NCBI GenBank assembly: GCA_050287965.1
Contig: JBNKCX010000041.1
Span: 62,001-126,000, forward strand
Source of the DNA: CBFDBF01 sp050287965
GTDB lineage: Bacteria; Pseudomonadota; Gammaproteobacteria; Chromatiales; Chromatiaceae
DNA: 64,000 bases
Direction of reading: 5' to 3'
In this document: positions 26,091-34,576 of the stretch, piece by piece
Layout: every line of letters starts with the position of its first letter
Numbering within the stretch: position 1 is the first letter of the stretch
Made by a program: the position numbers and the translations under genes
The notes under the pieces: model-generated
The model's database searches: none
What the model was told of the DNA's origin: nothing
The model's input: only the letters and a program-made list of their open reading frames with translations

Positions 26091-27089
26091 CTACTTTTTC
26101 AACTGATACTTCCGCACGGCGCGGTTGTGCTCCTCCAGGGTATCGGAAAAGTAGTGACTGCCGTCACCCTTGGCAACGAAATAGAGACTTTTCCCTTCCG
26201 CCGGATGCAGTACCGCCCGGATAGCGTCGCGTCCCGGCATGCTTATGGGTGTGGGGGGAAGTCCGCGACGGACGTAGGTGTTGTACGGTGTATCCCTGGT
26301 GAGATCGCGCCGTCGAATGTTGCCGTCAAAACGCTCTCCCATGCCGTAAATAACCGTGGGGTCGGTCTGCAGCTTCATCCCCTTGCGCAGGCGACGGATA
26401 AAAACCCCGGCGATCTGCGGCCTTTCCGCCGCAACCGCTGTTTCCTTTTCCACGATGGATGCGAGAATCAGGGCCTCATACGGGGTCTTCAGGGGAAGAT
26501 TGTCCGCCCGTTGATTCCACTCCTCCTGGAGAAACTGCTCCATGGCATCATAGGCCTGTCGCAGCAGCACCAGGTCGGATGTTCCGCGAATAAACAAATA
26601 GGTATCCGCCAGGAAACGGCCTTCCGGGTGTTCGCCCGGATGGCCGAGCCGTTCCATGACGGCCTCAGGAGGGATATCGAGGGCATTCTTCTTCAATGCC
26701 TCCTGCCCGGCGATGGCTGCCATCACCTGGCGGAATGTCCAGCCCTCCACCAGGGTGAAGCTGTAGTTAATCACCTTTCCGGAGGTCATCTGATCAAGTA
26801 ACTGCTCGGGGGTGGTACCGAAGGCTATATGGTACTCACCTGCCCGAATCTTGTGGGCCTTATCCTCCCAACGTGCGATAACACGCAGGTACAAGGCACT
26901 GCTGATCATGCCACGTTGCTCCAAATCCTTCGCCATAGCACCGAAGGAGGTGCCGGAAGCCAGCACATAGTTGACGCCCTCTTCCGGAATCTGAAGCGGT
27001 GTTGCGGAAAACTGGCGAAGATCCATCAACAGCCAGGCCGCGAGGAAACTTAGAACAATAATCGATAGTCCCACTAAGCGGTGCAACAT
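26091..27089 (-). CDS. mltG: Endolytic murein transglycosylase MltG
   Basis: 332 residues with an N-terminal membrane helix (about 5-22) and a YceG-like domain. The catalytic Glu region 'ILASIVEKETAVAAERP', followed by 'IAGVFIRRLRKGMKLQTDP' and 'VIYGMGERFDGNIRRRDL', is diagnostic. It cleaves nascent glycan strands near the inner membrane and so terminates their growth. It starts 3 bases after pabC, an order conserved in gammaproteobacteria. Confidence 0.93.
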   Translation of the reverse strand: MLHRLVGLSIIVLSFLAAWLLMDLRQFSATPLQIPEEGVNYVLASGTSFGAMAKDLEQRGMISSALYLRVIARWEDKAHKIRAGEYHIAFGTTPEQLLDQMTSGKVINYSFTLVEGWTFRQVMAAIAGQEALKKNALDIPPEAVMERLGHPGEHPEGRFLADTYLFIRGTSDLVLLRQAYDAMEQFLQEEWNQRADNLPLKTPYEALILASIVEKETAVAAERPQIAGVFIRRLRKGMKLQTDPTVIYGMGERFDGNIRRRDLTRDTPYNTYVRRGLPPTPISMPGRDAIRAVLHPAEGKSLYFVAKGDGSHYFSDTLEEHNRAVRKYQLKK

Positions 27090-27092
27090 GGA

Positions 27093-27911
27093 CTACTCCG
27101 GAGTGAACGCCTGCCGGTTGACCGTTTCCAACAGCTCCTTATTTATACGGTCAATCGGGAATCTTTGACCGGACACCTCTCTTACCGGCCAAATACCTAT
27201 CAGGGAGTTGGTCAGAAAAAGGGCTTCCGCATCCCATAAATCAGTTAAGCCGAGATCCGTCACCTCCACCGGTATGCCCCTTTCCGCCGCAATATCCATA
27301 ACCAATCCTCTCAGGACCCCGGCAACGCCGCAATCCCGCAGTTGCGGTGTCCGCAACCGCCCGTGCTTTACCAGAAACAGATTGCTCTTGGTTCCCTCTA
27401 TCAGATGCTCATGGTTATCCAGCATCAGGCCCTCTGCAACCCCCGGATCGTCCCACTCACCCCGCGCCAGCACCTGCGGCAGACGGTTGAGATGTTTTAT
27501 CCCGGCAAGCGCGGTGTTGCGATCAAGACGGGTGGAACAGATGCGAACCACGACGCCTTCGGAGGAAGCAGCACCCGGAAGCTCCGGCCACGGTGTGCAG
27601 CAAAGCAGGCGGGAAGTGACAGGATTCGAAGGCGGTTGGTAGCCGCGCCCCCCTTCTCCGCGGGTCAGGATGATCTTCAGCACCCCCCGGGGGCGATCGC
27701 CGATCTCGGCGAGGGCCTCTTGACGTAGAACATCAGCACCGGGAAACGGTATACCCAGGCATTCGCAGTCGCCGGCCAGGCGCTGCATATGGCGCCGCCA
27801 AAGACAGGGTTTTCCGGCGGTAACGGCGATGGTCTCGAATAGACCATCGCCATAGTGGAGACCGCGATCAAACGCGGAGATGGAGGTCGTGTAATTCCCG
27901 TTTATAAGCAC
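27093..27911 (-). CDS. pabC: Aminodeoxychorismate lyase
   Basis: 272 residues of the class IV PLP aminotransferase fold. 'SAFDRGLHYGDGLFETIAV' marks the N-terminus, the PLP lysine lies in 'LAGIKHLNRLPQVLAR', and 'EGTKSNLFLVKHGRLRTPQL' is the cofactor loop. It converts 4-amino-4-deoxychorismate to p-aminobenzoate and pyruvate for folate synthesis. It lies between fabF and mltG, as in enterics. Confidence 0.9.
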   Translation of the reverse strand: MLINGNYTTSISAFDRGLHYGDGLFETIAVTAGKPCLWRRHMQRLAGDCECLGIPFPGADVLRQEALAEIGDRPRGVLKIILTRGEGGRGYQPPSNPVTSRLLCCTPWPELPGAASSEGVVVRICSTRLDRNTALAGIKHLNRLPQVLARGEWDDPGVAEGLMLDNHEHLIEGTKSNLFLVKHGRLRTPQLRDCGVAGVLRGLVMDIAAERGIPVEVTDLGLTDLWDAEALFLTNSLIGIWPVREVSGQRFPIDRINKELLETVNRQAFTPE

Positions 27912-27970
27912 GGAAAACCGGATTTACAGGGGCCTCTGATTAATTCCAGGGCGCCTCTGGCTTCCAGGAC

Positions 27971-29218
27971 TCAATCCTGTACACGACGGAACGCCAAAGT
28001 CCCGTTGGTGCCGCCGAACCCAAAGGAATTGGAGAGGGCGATATCGATCTTCATATCCCGGGCGGTGTTGGGGACGAAATCCAGATCGCATTCCGGGTCC
28101 TGATTTTCCAGGTTGATGGTTGGAGGCGCCACCTGGTCTCTGATCGCCAGTACGGTAAAGACCGCTTCCGCGCCACCCGCAGCACCCAGCATGTGACCGG
28201 TCATGGACTTGGTGGAACTCACCGCCAGTTTATAGGCGTGATCCCCGAAGGCACCCTTGATGGCCAGGGTCTCCGCCAGGTCCCCCGCCGGAGTGGAGGT
28301 ACCGTGGGCGTTGATGTAATCCACCTGGTCCGGATTCAATCCGGCATCCCGCAACGCCAGCAGCATACAGTCCCGAGCCCCTTCCCCGCCGGGTGACGGT
28401 GCGGTCATGTGGTAGGCGTCAGAGTTCATACCGACGCCGATGAGTTCGGCGTATATGGTAGCACCTCTGGCCTTGGCGTTTTCGTAGGCCTCCAATACGA
28501 TGACACCCGCACCATCGCTCAACACAAACCCGTCACGATCCTTGTCCCATGGCCGGCTGGCGCCTGTTGGATCGTCATTGCGGGTAGAGAGAGCGCGGGC
28601 CGCGGCAAACCCTCCGAGTCCCACGGGCGAGGTGGCCATTTCCGAACCACCGGCGATCATGGCGTCCACATAGCCGTCACGGATCAGTCGCGCAGCCTCA
28701 CCGATGTTGTGACTGCCGGTACTGCAGGCCGAAACGATCGAATAATTGGGTCCTTTGAGACCGTATTTGATCGACAGGTTTCCCGCTACCATGTTGATGA
28801 TATTGGCAGGCACGAAAAAGGGAGAGATCTTGCGGGGACCACCGGCCAGATAGGCCCCGTAGCTGTTCTCGATACCCGTGATGCCACCGATACCGGCCCC
28901 GATCGCGACGCCGATACGGGGCGCGTTTTCTTCCGTGATCTCCAGTCCCGCATCCTCAATCGCCTGACAACCCGCCGCGAGGCCATAATGGATAAAGCTA
29001 TCCATTTTTCTCGCTTCCTTGGCCGAGATGTATTCCGTGATATCAAAGCCATAGATCGGTCCGCCGAAACGGGTACTGAACGGTTCAATATCATCAATAT
29101 GGGTAATGGGCTGGATGCCGCTCTTTCCAGCGAGAATACTCTCCCAGGAGGCGGCAACGGTATGCCCTACCGGTGCTACCATTCCGAGCCCAGTTACTAC
29201 AACCCTTCTCTTTGCCAT
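27971..29218 (-). CDS. fabF: Beta-ketoacyl-ACP synthase II
   Basis: 415 residues. The catalytic Cys is in 'VSACSTGSHNIGEAAR', the two His in 'NAHGTSTPAGDLAET' and 'MTGHMLGAAGGAEAV'. The N-terminus 'RRVVVTGLGMVAPVG' and the C-terminus 'NSFGFGGTNGTLAF' are typical. It elongates acyl-ACP chains by condensation with malonyl-ACP. It is 79 bases downstream of acpP. Confidence 0.95.
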   Translation of the reverse strand: MAKRRVVVTGLGMVAPVGHTVAASWESILAGKSGIQPITHIDDIEPFSTRFGGPIYGFDITEYISAKEARKMDSFIHYGLAAGCQAIEDAGLEITEENAPRIGVAIGAGIGGITGIENSYGAYLAGGPRKISPFFVPANIINMVAGNLSIKYGLKGPNYSIVSACSTGSHNIGEAARLIRDGYVDAMIAGGSEMATSPVGLGGFAAARALSTRNDDPTGASRPWDKDRDGFVLSDGAGVIVLEAYENAKARGATIYAELIGVGMNSDAYHMTAPSPGGEGARDCMLLALRDAGLNPDQVDYINAHGTSTPAGDLAETLAIKGAFGDHAYKLAVSSTKSMTGHMLGAAGGAEAVFTVLAIRDQVAPPTINLENQDPECDLDFVPNTARDMKIDIALSNSFGFGGTNGTLAFRRVQD

Positions 29219-29297
29219 TTGAGGTTTGCCCCCTGCGTGGGTAAGTCAAATGCAAGGCGCCGCGAAACAGCGGCTGGTGACAAGCTTGACAGCCAAA

Positions 29298-29534
29298 TCA
29301 GCTGCTGTGCGTGTTTACGTAGTCGATCGCCTGTTGGACGGTGGTGATCTTCTCCGCTTCTTCGTCGGGTATTTCGGTTTCGAATTCCTCTTCCAACGCC
29401 ATTACCAGCTCAACAGTATCGAGGGAGTCGGCGCCCAGGTCATCAACAAAGGAAGCCTCCAAGGTTACCTCTTCTTCTTTGACGCCTAGCTGTTCAACGA
29501 CGATTTTCTTAACCCTTTCTTCGATAGAGCTCAT
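29298..29534 (-). CDS. acpP: Acyl carrier protein
   Basis: 78 residues, acidic, with phosphopantetheine attachment at S37 ('DLGADSLDTVELVMALEEEF'). It carries acyl intermediates for the fab enzymes encoded around it. The 190-base gap to fabG, with an AT-rich core (29650-29720), probably holds a separate acpP promoter, as acpP is usually made in excess. Confidence 0.96.
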   Translation of the reverse strand: MSSIEERVKKIVVEQLGVKEEEVTLEASFVDDLGADSLDTVELVMALEEEFETEIPDEEAEKITTVQQAIDYVNTHSS

Positions 29535-29724
29535 GTTATTTTCCTTCCTCCGAATTCAGTAAAAGATCACTTAGAGCGACCGGGGGGTATTGTATTCACA
29601 AACCCGTCAAGTTGAAAGCCTGACGGGGATTCTCTTTAATCCGTGACGAAATAGGATATTTTATATATAAAACAATAGAATATGTTTATTTATTAATCTT
29701 GATTCGAATTAATATTCGGCATAA

Positions 29725-30468
29725 TCACGACATAAACATTCCGCCGTTTACGTGCAGTGTCTCACCGGTGATGTATGCAGCCGCATCCGAGGCGAGAAAA
29801 ACCACCGCCTGCGCGATCTCTTCCGCCTGTCCCAGGCGACCGAGAGGAATGGCACTGAGCAACGCCTTACGTTGTTCTTCCGGCAGCTCTCGTGTCATAT
29901 CGGTATCGATAAAGCCAGGTGCGACCGTGTTTACCGTGATTCCGCGCGAGCCGACCTCGCGCGCCAGGGACTTGGTAAAACCGAGCATGCCCGCCTTGGC
30001 CGCCGAGTAGTTGGCCTGCCCCGGATTCCCCGTAGCCCCGACCACCGATCCGATATTGATGATACGGCCCTTACGCGCCTTCATCATGCCGCGTAAACAG
30101 GCCTTGGAAAGCCGGAAAACAGAAGTGAGGTTGGTCTCCAGTATGGATTCCCACTCCTCGTCCTTCATCCGCATGAGGAGATTGTCCCGAGTGATGCCTG
30201 CATTGTTCACCAGGATGGTCGGGGCACCGTATTTCTCCCCGATGGTGCCCATAACCGCTTCAATTGAAGCCGGGTCGGCCACATCCAGTACCATCCCGCA
30301 GCCTGAGATTCCCGCTTCCGCAAGACGTTCCTGAATGGCGTCGGCCCCGGCTTCCGTGGTTGCGGTCCCGATCACCGTGGCACCTTTGCTCCCCAGGGCT
30401 TCCGCGATGGCCCGGCCGATACCGCGACTGGCGCCGGTTACGAGCGCTACTTCATTCTCCAGTATCAT
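29725..30468 (-). CDS. fabG: 3-oxoacyl-ACP reductase
   Basis: 247-residue short-chain dehydrogenase with NADP motif 'TGASRGIGRAIAEALG', 'LVNNAGITRDNLLMRM', and the Ser/Tyr/Lys centre in 'INIGSVVG' and 'YSAAKAGMLGF'. The C-terminus 'AAYITGETLHVNGGMFMS' is typical of FabG. It is 22 bases after fabH; the fabD gene usually found between the two is not there. Confidence 0.95.
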   Translation of the reverse strand: MILENEVALVTGASRGIGRAIAEALGSKGATVIGTATTEAGADAIQERLAEAGISGCGMVLDVADPASIEAVMGTIGEKYGAPTILVNNAGITRDNLLMRMKDEEWESILETNLTSVFRLSKACLRGMMKARKGRIINIGSVVGATGNPGQANYSAAKAGMLGFTKSLAREVGSRGITVNTVAPGFIDTDMTRELPEEQRKALLSAIPLGRLGQAEEIAQAVVFLASDAAAYITGETLHVNGGMFMS

Positions 30469-30490
30469 CTCTCCACACCGCCGATATTCA

Positions 30491-31459
30491 TTAATAGTTC
30501 AAGAGAACGGATCCCCAGGTGAATCCACCACCGAAGGCCTCCATCAACAGAGTTTCGCCACGCTGAATACGACCGTCCCGCACCGCGGTATCCAGTGCCA
30601 GCGGTACCGATGCCGCCGAGGTGTTGCCGTGTTCGCCGACCGTTACCACCACGTGATCCATGGACATTCCGAGTTTCCTGGCAGTGGCGTTAATGATACG
30701 GATATTGGCCTGATGTGGGATCAGCCAGTCCACATCCGATTTATCCATTTGATTTGCTTCCAAGGTCTCATCGACGATACGACCCAGGGTGGTCACCGCC
30801 ATTTTGAAGACCTCGTTGCCGCGCATCTCTATAAAGGCTCTCCCCTCCCGGAACGCCTGAAATCCTTTGGAGATCCCCGCCGGTACCCGTAACAGGTTCT
30901 CGTAATTCCCATCGGCATGGAGATGGGTGGAGATGATTCCCGGCTCTTCACTCGCTTCCAGCACCACCGCGCCGGCGCCGTCCCCGAAAAGAACGCAGGT
31001 CTGACGATCATTCCAGTCGACGATGCGTGACAGGGTTTCCGCACCTACCACCAGGGCGCAGCGCGCGCCGCCGCTGCGGATAAACTTGTCCGCCACCCCG
31101 AGGGCGTAAACAAAACCGGTACAGACCGCCTGGATATCGAAAGCGGGGCAACCGCTGCTGCCGATACGCTGTTGCAGCAGACAGGCGGTGCTTGGGAATA
31201 CCTGATCGGGGGTGGTGGTCGCCACAATGATGAGATCGATATCTTCAGGTTCCTTGCCCGCGGCTTCCAACGCCCGGAACGCGGCCTGTTCGGCGAGATC
31301 GCAAGTGGTTTCGTTGTCCGCCGCCACATGCCGTTTACGAATACCGGTACGCTCCTGGATCCACTGATCTGAGGTATCGACCATCTTTTCCAGATCGCGG
31401 TTGGTAAGCACCTTTTCGGGAAGGAAGCTCCCGGTGCCGGTTATTCTCGCATAAATCAC
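30491..31459 (-). CDS. fabH: Beta-ketoacyl-ACP synthase III
   Basis: 322 residues with catalytic Cys in 'IQAVCTGFVYALG', His in 'WLIPHQANIRI' and Asn in 'VGEHGNTSAASVP'. It starts fatty-acid synthesis by condensing acetyl-CoA with malonyl-ACP. Its start overlaps the plsX stop by 4 bases, so the two are translationally coupled. Confidence 0.95.
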   Translation of the reverse strand: MIYARITGTGSFLPEKVLTNRDLEKMVDTSDQWIQERTGIRKRHVAADNETTCDLAEQAAFRALEAAGKEPEDIDLIIVATTTPDQVFPSTACLLQQRIGSSGCPAFDIQAVCTGFVYALGVADKFIRSGGARCALVVGAETLSRIVDWNDRQTCVLFGDGAGAVVLEASEEPGIISTHLHADGNYENLLRVPAGISKGFQAFREGRAFIEMRGNEVFKMAVTTLGRIVDETLEANQMDKSDVDWLIPHQANIRIINATARKLGMSMDHVVVTVGEHGNTSAASVPLALDTAVRDGRIQRGETLLMEAFGGGFTWGSVLLNY

Positions 31460-32484
31460 GCTTCGTCCCTTTCGAAGAACTGATCCTCGACACCTTGGGC
31501 GATACGCTCGGGGATATGGGTAATCACCTCTTTTTTGGCGATGCCGATGGCGTTTTTAAATGCCAGCACGTCAGCCCCGCCGTGGCTCTTTATCACGATA
31601 CCGCGCAGTCCCAGGAGGCTGGCGCCGTTATAGCGTCGTGGATCGATGCTACGGCGGAACCTGTTAATCACAGGCAGCGCCAAAAATGCGGATGAGCGGG
31701 TGAAGAGATTACGGCGAAAACCCTGTTTCAGGTAATGACTGACCATTTTCGCCAAACCCTCAATACTTTTCAGCGACACGTTTCCAACGAAACCGTCACA
31801 CACCACCACGTCCACACCACCTTTGAATATATCGTCTCCCTCGACATAGCCGACGTAATTTAAGGTGCTGGCCGAGATCAATTCGTGAGCGACCTTGACC
31901 TGTTCGTTACCCTTGATCTCCTCCTGCCCGATATTCAGCAGGCCAACCCGCGGAGACGGATTATCGTCGACTGAAGAGACCAGTGCGCTCCCCATGAGCG
32001 CGAACTGAAACAGATTTTCCGCGTTGCAGTCCACGTTGGCCCCAAGATCCAGCATCCAGGTATGTCCCTCGATCGAGGGGATCGCCGTTATGATGGCCGG
32101 ACGGTCAATGTTCGGCAGCATCTTCAGGACAAACCGCGCTATCGCCATCAGGGCCCCGGTATTTCCGGCGCTGACACAAGCGTTAGCGGCACCCTCTTTC
32201 ACCAGATCGATAGCCACACGCATGGAGGAGTCCTTCTTTCCCCGCAGTGCCCTGGACGGCAGTTCATCCATGGCAACCTCTTCCGTGGCGTTGCGTATGC
32301 GCAATCGCTCCCCGTGAGGATTCCGTGGCAGGTGTTTGTGAATCTCCTCTTCCCGGCCTACCAGAATCAGATCTATATCCTTATCCTGATCGAGATACTC
32401 CAAAGCCGCCGGGACCACCACTTCGGCACCATGGTCACCTCCCATGGCATCAAGAGCGATGGTGATTCGGTTTATTTCGGTCAT
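31456..32484 (-). CDS. plsX: Phosphate acyltransferase PlsX
   Basis: 342 residues: 'ITIALDAMGGDHGAEVVVP' at the N-terminus, 'SAGNTGALMAIARF', 'LLNIGQEEIKGNEQV' and 'VVCDGFVGNVSLKSIEG' are PlsX signatures. It converts acyl-ACP to acyl-phosphate for phosphatidic acid synthesis. It follows rpmF by 95 bases in the conserved order yceD-rpmF-plsX-fabH. Confidence 0.95.
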   Translation of the reverse strand: MTEINRITIALDAMGGDHGAEVVVPAALEYLDQDKDIDLILVGREEEIHKHLPRNPHGERLRIRNATEEVAMDELPSRALRGKKDSSMRVAIDLVKEGAANACVSAGNTGALMAIARFVLKMLPNIDRPAIITAIPSIEGHTWMLDLGANVDCNAENLFQFALMGSALVSSVDDNPSPRVGLLNIGQEEIKGNEQVKVAHELISASTLNYVGYVEGDDIFKGGVDVVVCDGFVGNVSLKSIEGLAKMVSHYLKQGFRRNLFTRSSAFLALPVINRFRRSIDPRRYNGASLLGLRGIVIKSHGGADVLAFKNAIGIAKKEVITHIPERIAQGVEDQFFERDEA

Positions 32485-32579
32485 TCGAGGGTGACTTCTT
32501 CTTTTGTATTTAGAAGATGTTCAGTCAAGGACTGATATACGCGACCCGGCCACGGGCCGGGTCCCCATATGGTCCCGTG

Positions 32580-32759
32580 TTACTCGTCCTTGCCTTTGAC
32601 GACCTTGCGGCCACGATAGAATCCGTCCGGGGACACGTGATGACGCAGATGCGTTTCGCCGGTGGTGGAGTCTATGGAAAGGGTTTCCTTCGAAAGGGCG
32701 TCATGGGAACGACGCATACCCCGTTTTGAAGGAGTTTTTCTGTTTTGCTGGACCGCCAT
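32580..32759 (-). CDS. rpmF: 50S ribosomal protein L32
   Basis: I translated this short frame by hand: 59 residues beginning 'MAVQQNRKTPSKRGMRRSHD' and ending 'YRGRKVVKGKDE'. The basic N-terminus and 'THLRHHVSPDGFYRG' identify L32. The zinc cysteines found in some L32 proteins are absent, as in enterics. It starts 11 bases after the yceD stop and precedes plsX, the standard arrangement. Confidence 0.95.
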   Translation of the reverse strand: MAVQQNRKTPSKRGMRRSHDALSKETLSIDSTTGETHLRHHVSPDGFYRGRKVVKGKDE

Positions 32760-32770
32760 GGTTCAAGCTC

Positions 32771-33313
32771 CTACTCAGTTTCTGTATGTTTGGTCTTCAA
32801 TCCCGCCAGTTGCGCAAAGGGATTTTCCGGCTTTGCCGAATCCTCCCGGATTGCATCCAGCGGAGCGCTGTTTTCATTTATGTTGTCCGTCGCACACGAT
32901 CCGTAGGTATGCATGGGGACCTGGGGAATGGACAACATCAGTTCATCTTCCACCAGGTCGTTCAGGCGCACCCTCGAATCTTCCATCAGGAGCGGTTCGA
33001 CGGATTCCGCAAGCTGTTCCGCCTCCCCTATCCCCTCCACCGCCACCAGGGCGATCACTGCATCCACAGGAACGGTCAACGGCCCCAGACAACGCTGGCA
33101 CTGCAGGACCAGATTCGCTTTGACGAAACCGCTGATACAGACCCGTTTTCGCTCATCCCGGGTGAATACCAGTTCGAATTCCGCTTTTCCATCCGATTGC
33201 TGCAGGAAAGGGGCTAAACGAGGCAAATCAGCCAGCGTTACGGCCCCCGTGATCCGTTTCCCGATATCCGCAAAATGCCACGGATCGATAAAATCAGGCA
33301 AGCGCGACGACAT
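32771..33313 (-). CDS. yceD: YceD / DUF177 protein (23S rRNA accumulation)
   Basis: 180 residues of the COG1399 family. A CxxC element ('LVLQCQRCLGPL') and the acidic 'LVEDELMLSIPQVPMH' stretch are typical. YceD is needed for normal 23S rRNA levels in E. coli and its gene is nearly always next to rpmF. It is the first gene of the long minus-strand run to tatD; the promoter is probably in 33314-33432. Confidence 0.9.
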   Translation of the reverse strand: MSSRLPDFIDPWHFADIGKRITGAVTLADLPRLAPFLQQSDGKAEFELVFTRDERKRVCISGFVKANLVLQCQRCLGPLTVPVDAVIALVAVEGIGEAEQLAESVEPLLMEDSRVRLNDLVEDELMLSIPQVPMHTYGSCATDNINENSAPLDAIREDSAKPENPFAQLAGLKTKHTETE

Positions 33314-33371
33314 AAGCGCGCAATAATATTACGCACCCCCCTTTTTTGTCAAAAAAACAAAGGACTTAGCT

Positions 33372-33409
33372 GGGGATTATTCCTAGTCCGGGACCGGGAC
33401 TAAATCCCC
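33372..33409 (-). terminator. Two-stage hairpin after oadB
   Basis: GGGGATT (33372-33378) pairs with AATCCCC (33403-33409), and inside it TAGTCC (33384-33389) pairs with GGACTA (33397-33402). On the minus strand a T-rich run follows about 12 bases later. It lies 24 bases downstream of the oadB stop and before yceD, so it probably ends the oad transcript. Confidence 0.5.
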
Positions 33410-33432
33410 CGAAAAGGGCCGTATCAGCCTGT

Positions 33433-34572
33433 TTACTGCCCACCGACGACGGCCAGCAGTACGCCTGCGGCCACGGCGGAACCGATCACGCCCGCCACGT
33501 TAGGTCCCATGGCGTGCATCAACAGGAAGTTGTGGTGATTGGTCTCCAGACCGACCTTGTTTACCACCCGGGCCGCCATCGGTACTGCTGAGACACCCGC
33601 GGCACCGATCAGCGGATTGATCTTACCGCCGCTCAGTCGGTACATGATCTTACCCATGATCACCCCTGCCGCCGTACCCACGCAGAAGGCAAACGCACCC
33701 AGGGCGAGGATTCCCAGGGTCTCCACGGTGAGGAATCGGTCGGCGGACAGCTTGGAGCCCACGGCCAGACCCAAAAATATGGTGACGATGTTGATGATTT
33801 CGTTCTGTGCAGCCTTGTTAAGCCGCTCCACGACCCCTACTTCCCGCAGCAGGTTTCCGAACATCAACATGCCGATCAGGGGTGCCGCCGAGGGGAGAAA
33901 CAGGATGGTGAGCAATAGCACCGTGAACGGAAAGAGGATCTTCTCCAACTTGCTGACGGGACGCAGCTGCTGCATCTCCACCGCCCGCTCCTTCTCCGTG
34001 GTAAGCGCGCGCATGATGGGTGGCTGGATAATCGGCACCAACGCCATATAGGAGTACGCCGCCACCGCGATCGCACCGAGCAGTTCGGGCGACAGACGGG
34101 ACGCGAGGAAGATGGCGGTGGGCCCGTCCGCTCCGCCGATGATAGCGATGGCGGAGGCGTCAGCCAGATTGAAATCGAATCCGGGAATGATATTCAACGA
34201 CAGGGCGCCGATCAGGGTCACGAAAATACCGAACTGCGCCGCCGCACCCAGAAACAGGGTCTTGGGCATGGCGATGAGGGCGCTGAAGTCGGTCAGTGCG
34301 CCGACCCCCATGAAAATGAGCAGCGGGAACACCCCGGTCTCGATTCCCACGTGATAGATGTAGCCCAGCAACCCTTCGGGGCCTGCTATCCCGGCCACGG
34401 GGATATTGCTCAGGATGGCGCCGAAGCCGATGGGCAACAGCAACAGGGGCTCGAATTTTTTTCTGACCGCCAGGTAGATGAGCACACAACCCACGCCCAT
34501 CATCAGGGCCTCGCCCCAGGTCATGTTGGCAATCCCCATGGATTGCCAGAGTGCTTCCGCGCCGCCGCCCAT
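33433..34572 (-). CDS. oadB: Na+ oxaloacetate decarboxylase, beta subunit
   Basis: 379 residues, almost entirely membrane-embedded, with the family's signature loops 'GGADGPTAIFLASRLSPEL' and 'INPLIGAAGVSAVPMAARV' and the C-terminus 'HAMGPNVAGVIGSAVAAGV'. It decarboxylates the carboxybiotin of the alpha subunit and pumps Na+ out across the inner membrane. It is the last gene of oadG-oadA-oadB; the gap to oadA is 4 bases. Confidence 0.93.
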   Translation of the reverse strand: MGGGAEALWQSMGIANMTWGEALMMGVGCVLIYLAVRKKFEPLLLLPIGFGAILSNIPVAGIAGPEGLLGYIYHVGIETGVFPLLIFMGVGALTDFSALIAMPKTLFLGAAAQFGIFVTLIGALSLNIIPGFDFNLADASAIAIIGGADGPTAIFLASRLSPELLGAIAVAAYSYMALVPIIQPPIMRALTTEKERAVEMQQLRPVSKLEKILFPFTVLLLTILFLPSAAPLIGMLMFGNLLREVGVVERLNKAAQNEIINIVTIFLGLAVGSKLSADRFLTVETLGILALGAFAFCVGTAAGVIMGKIMYRLSGGKINPLIGAAGVSAVPMAARVVNKVGLETNHHNFLLMHAMGPNVAGVIGSAVAAGVLLAVVGGQ

Positions 34573-34576
34573 GGTA

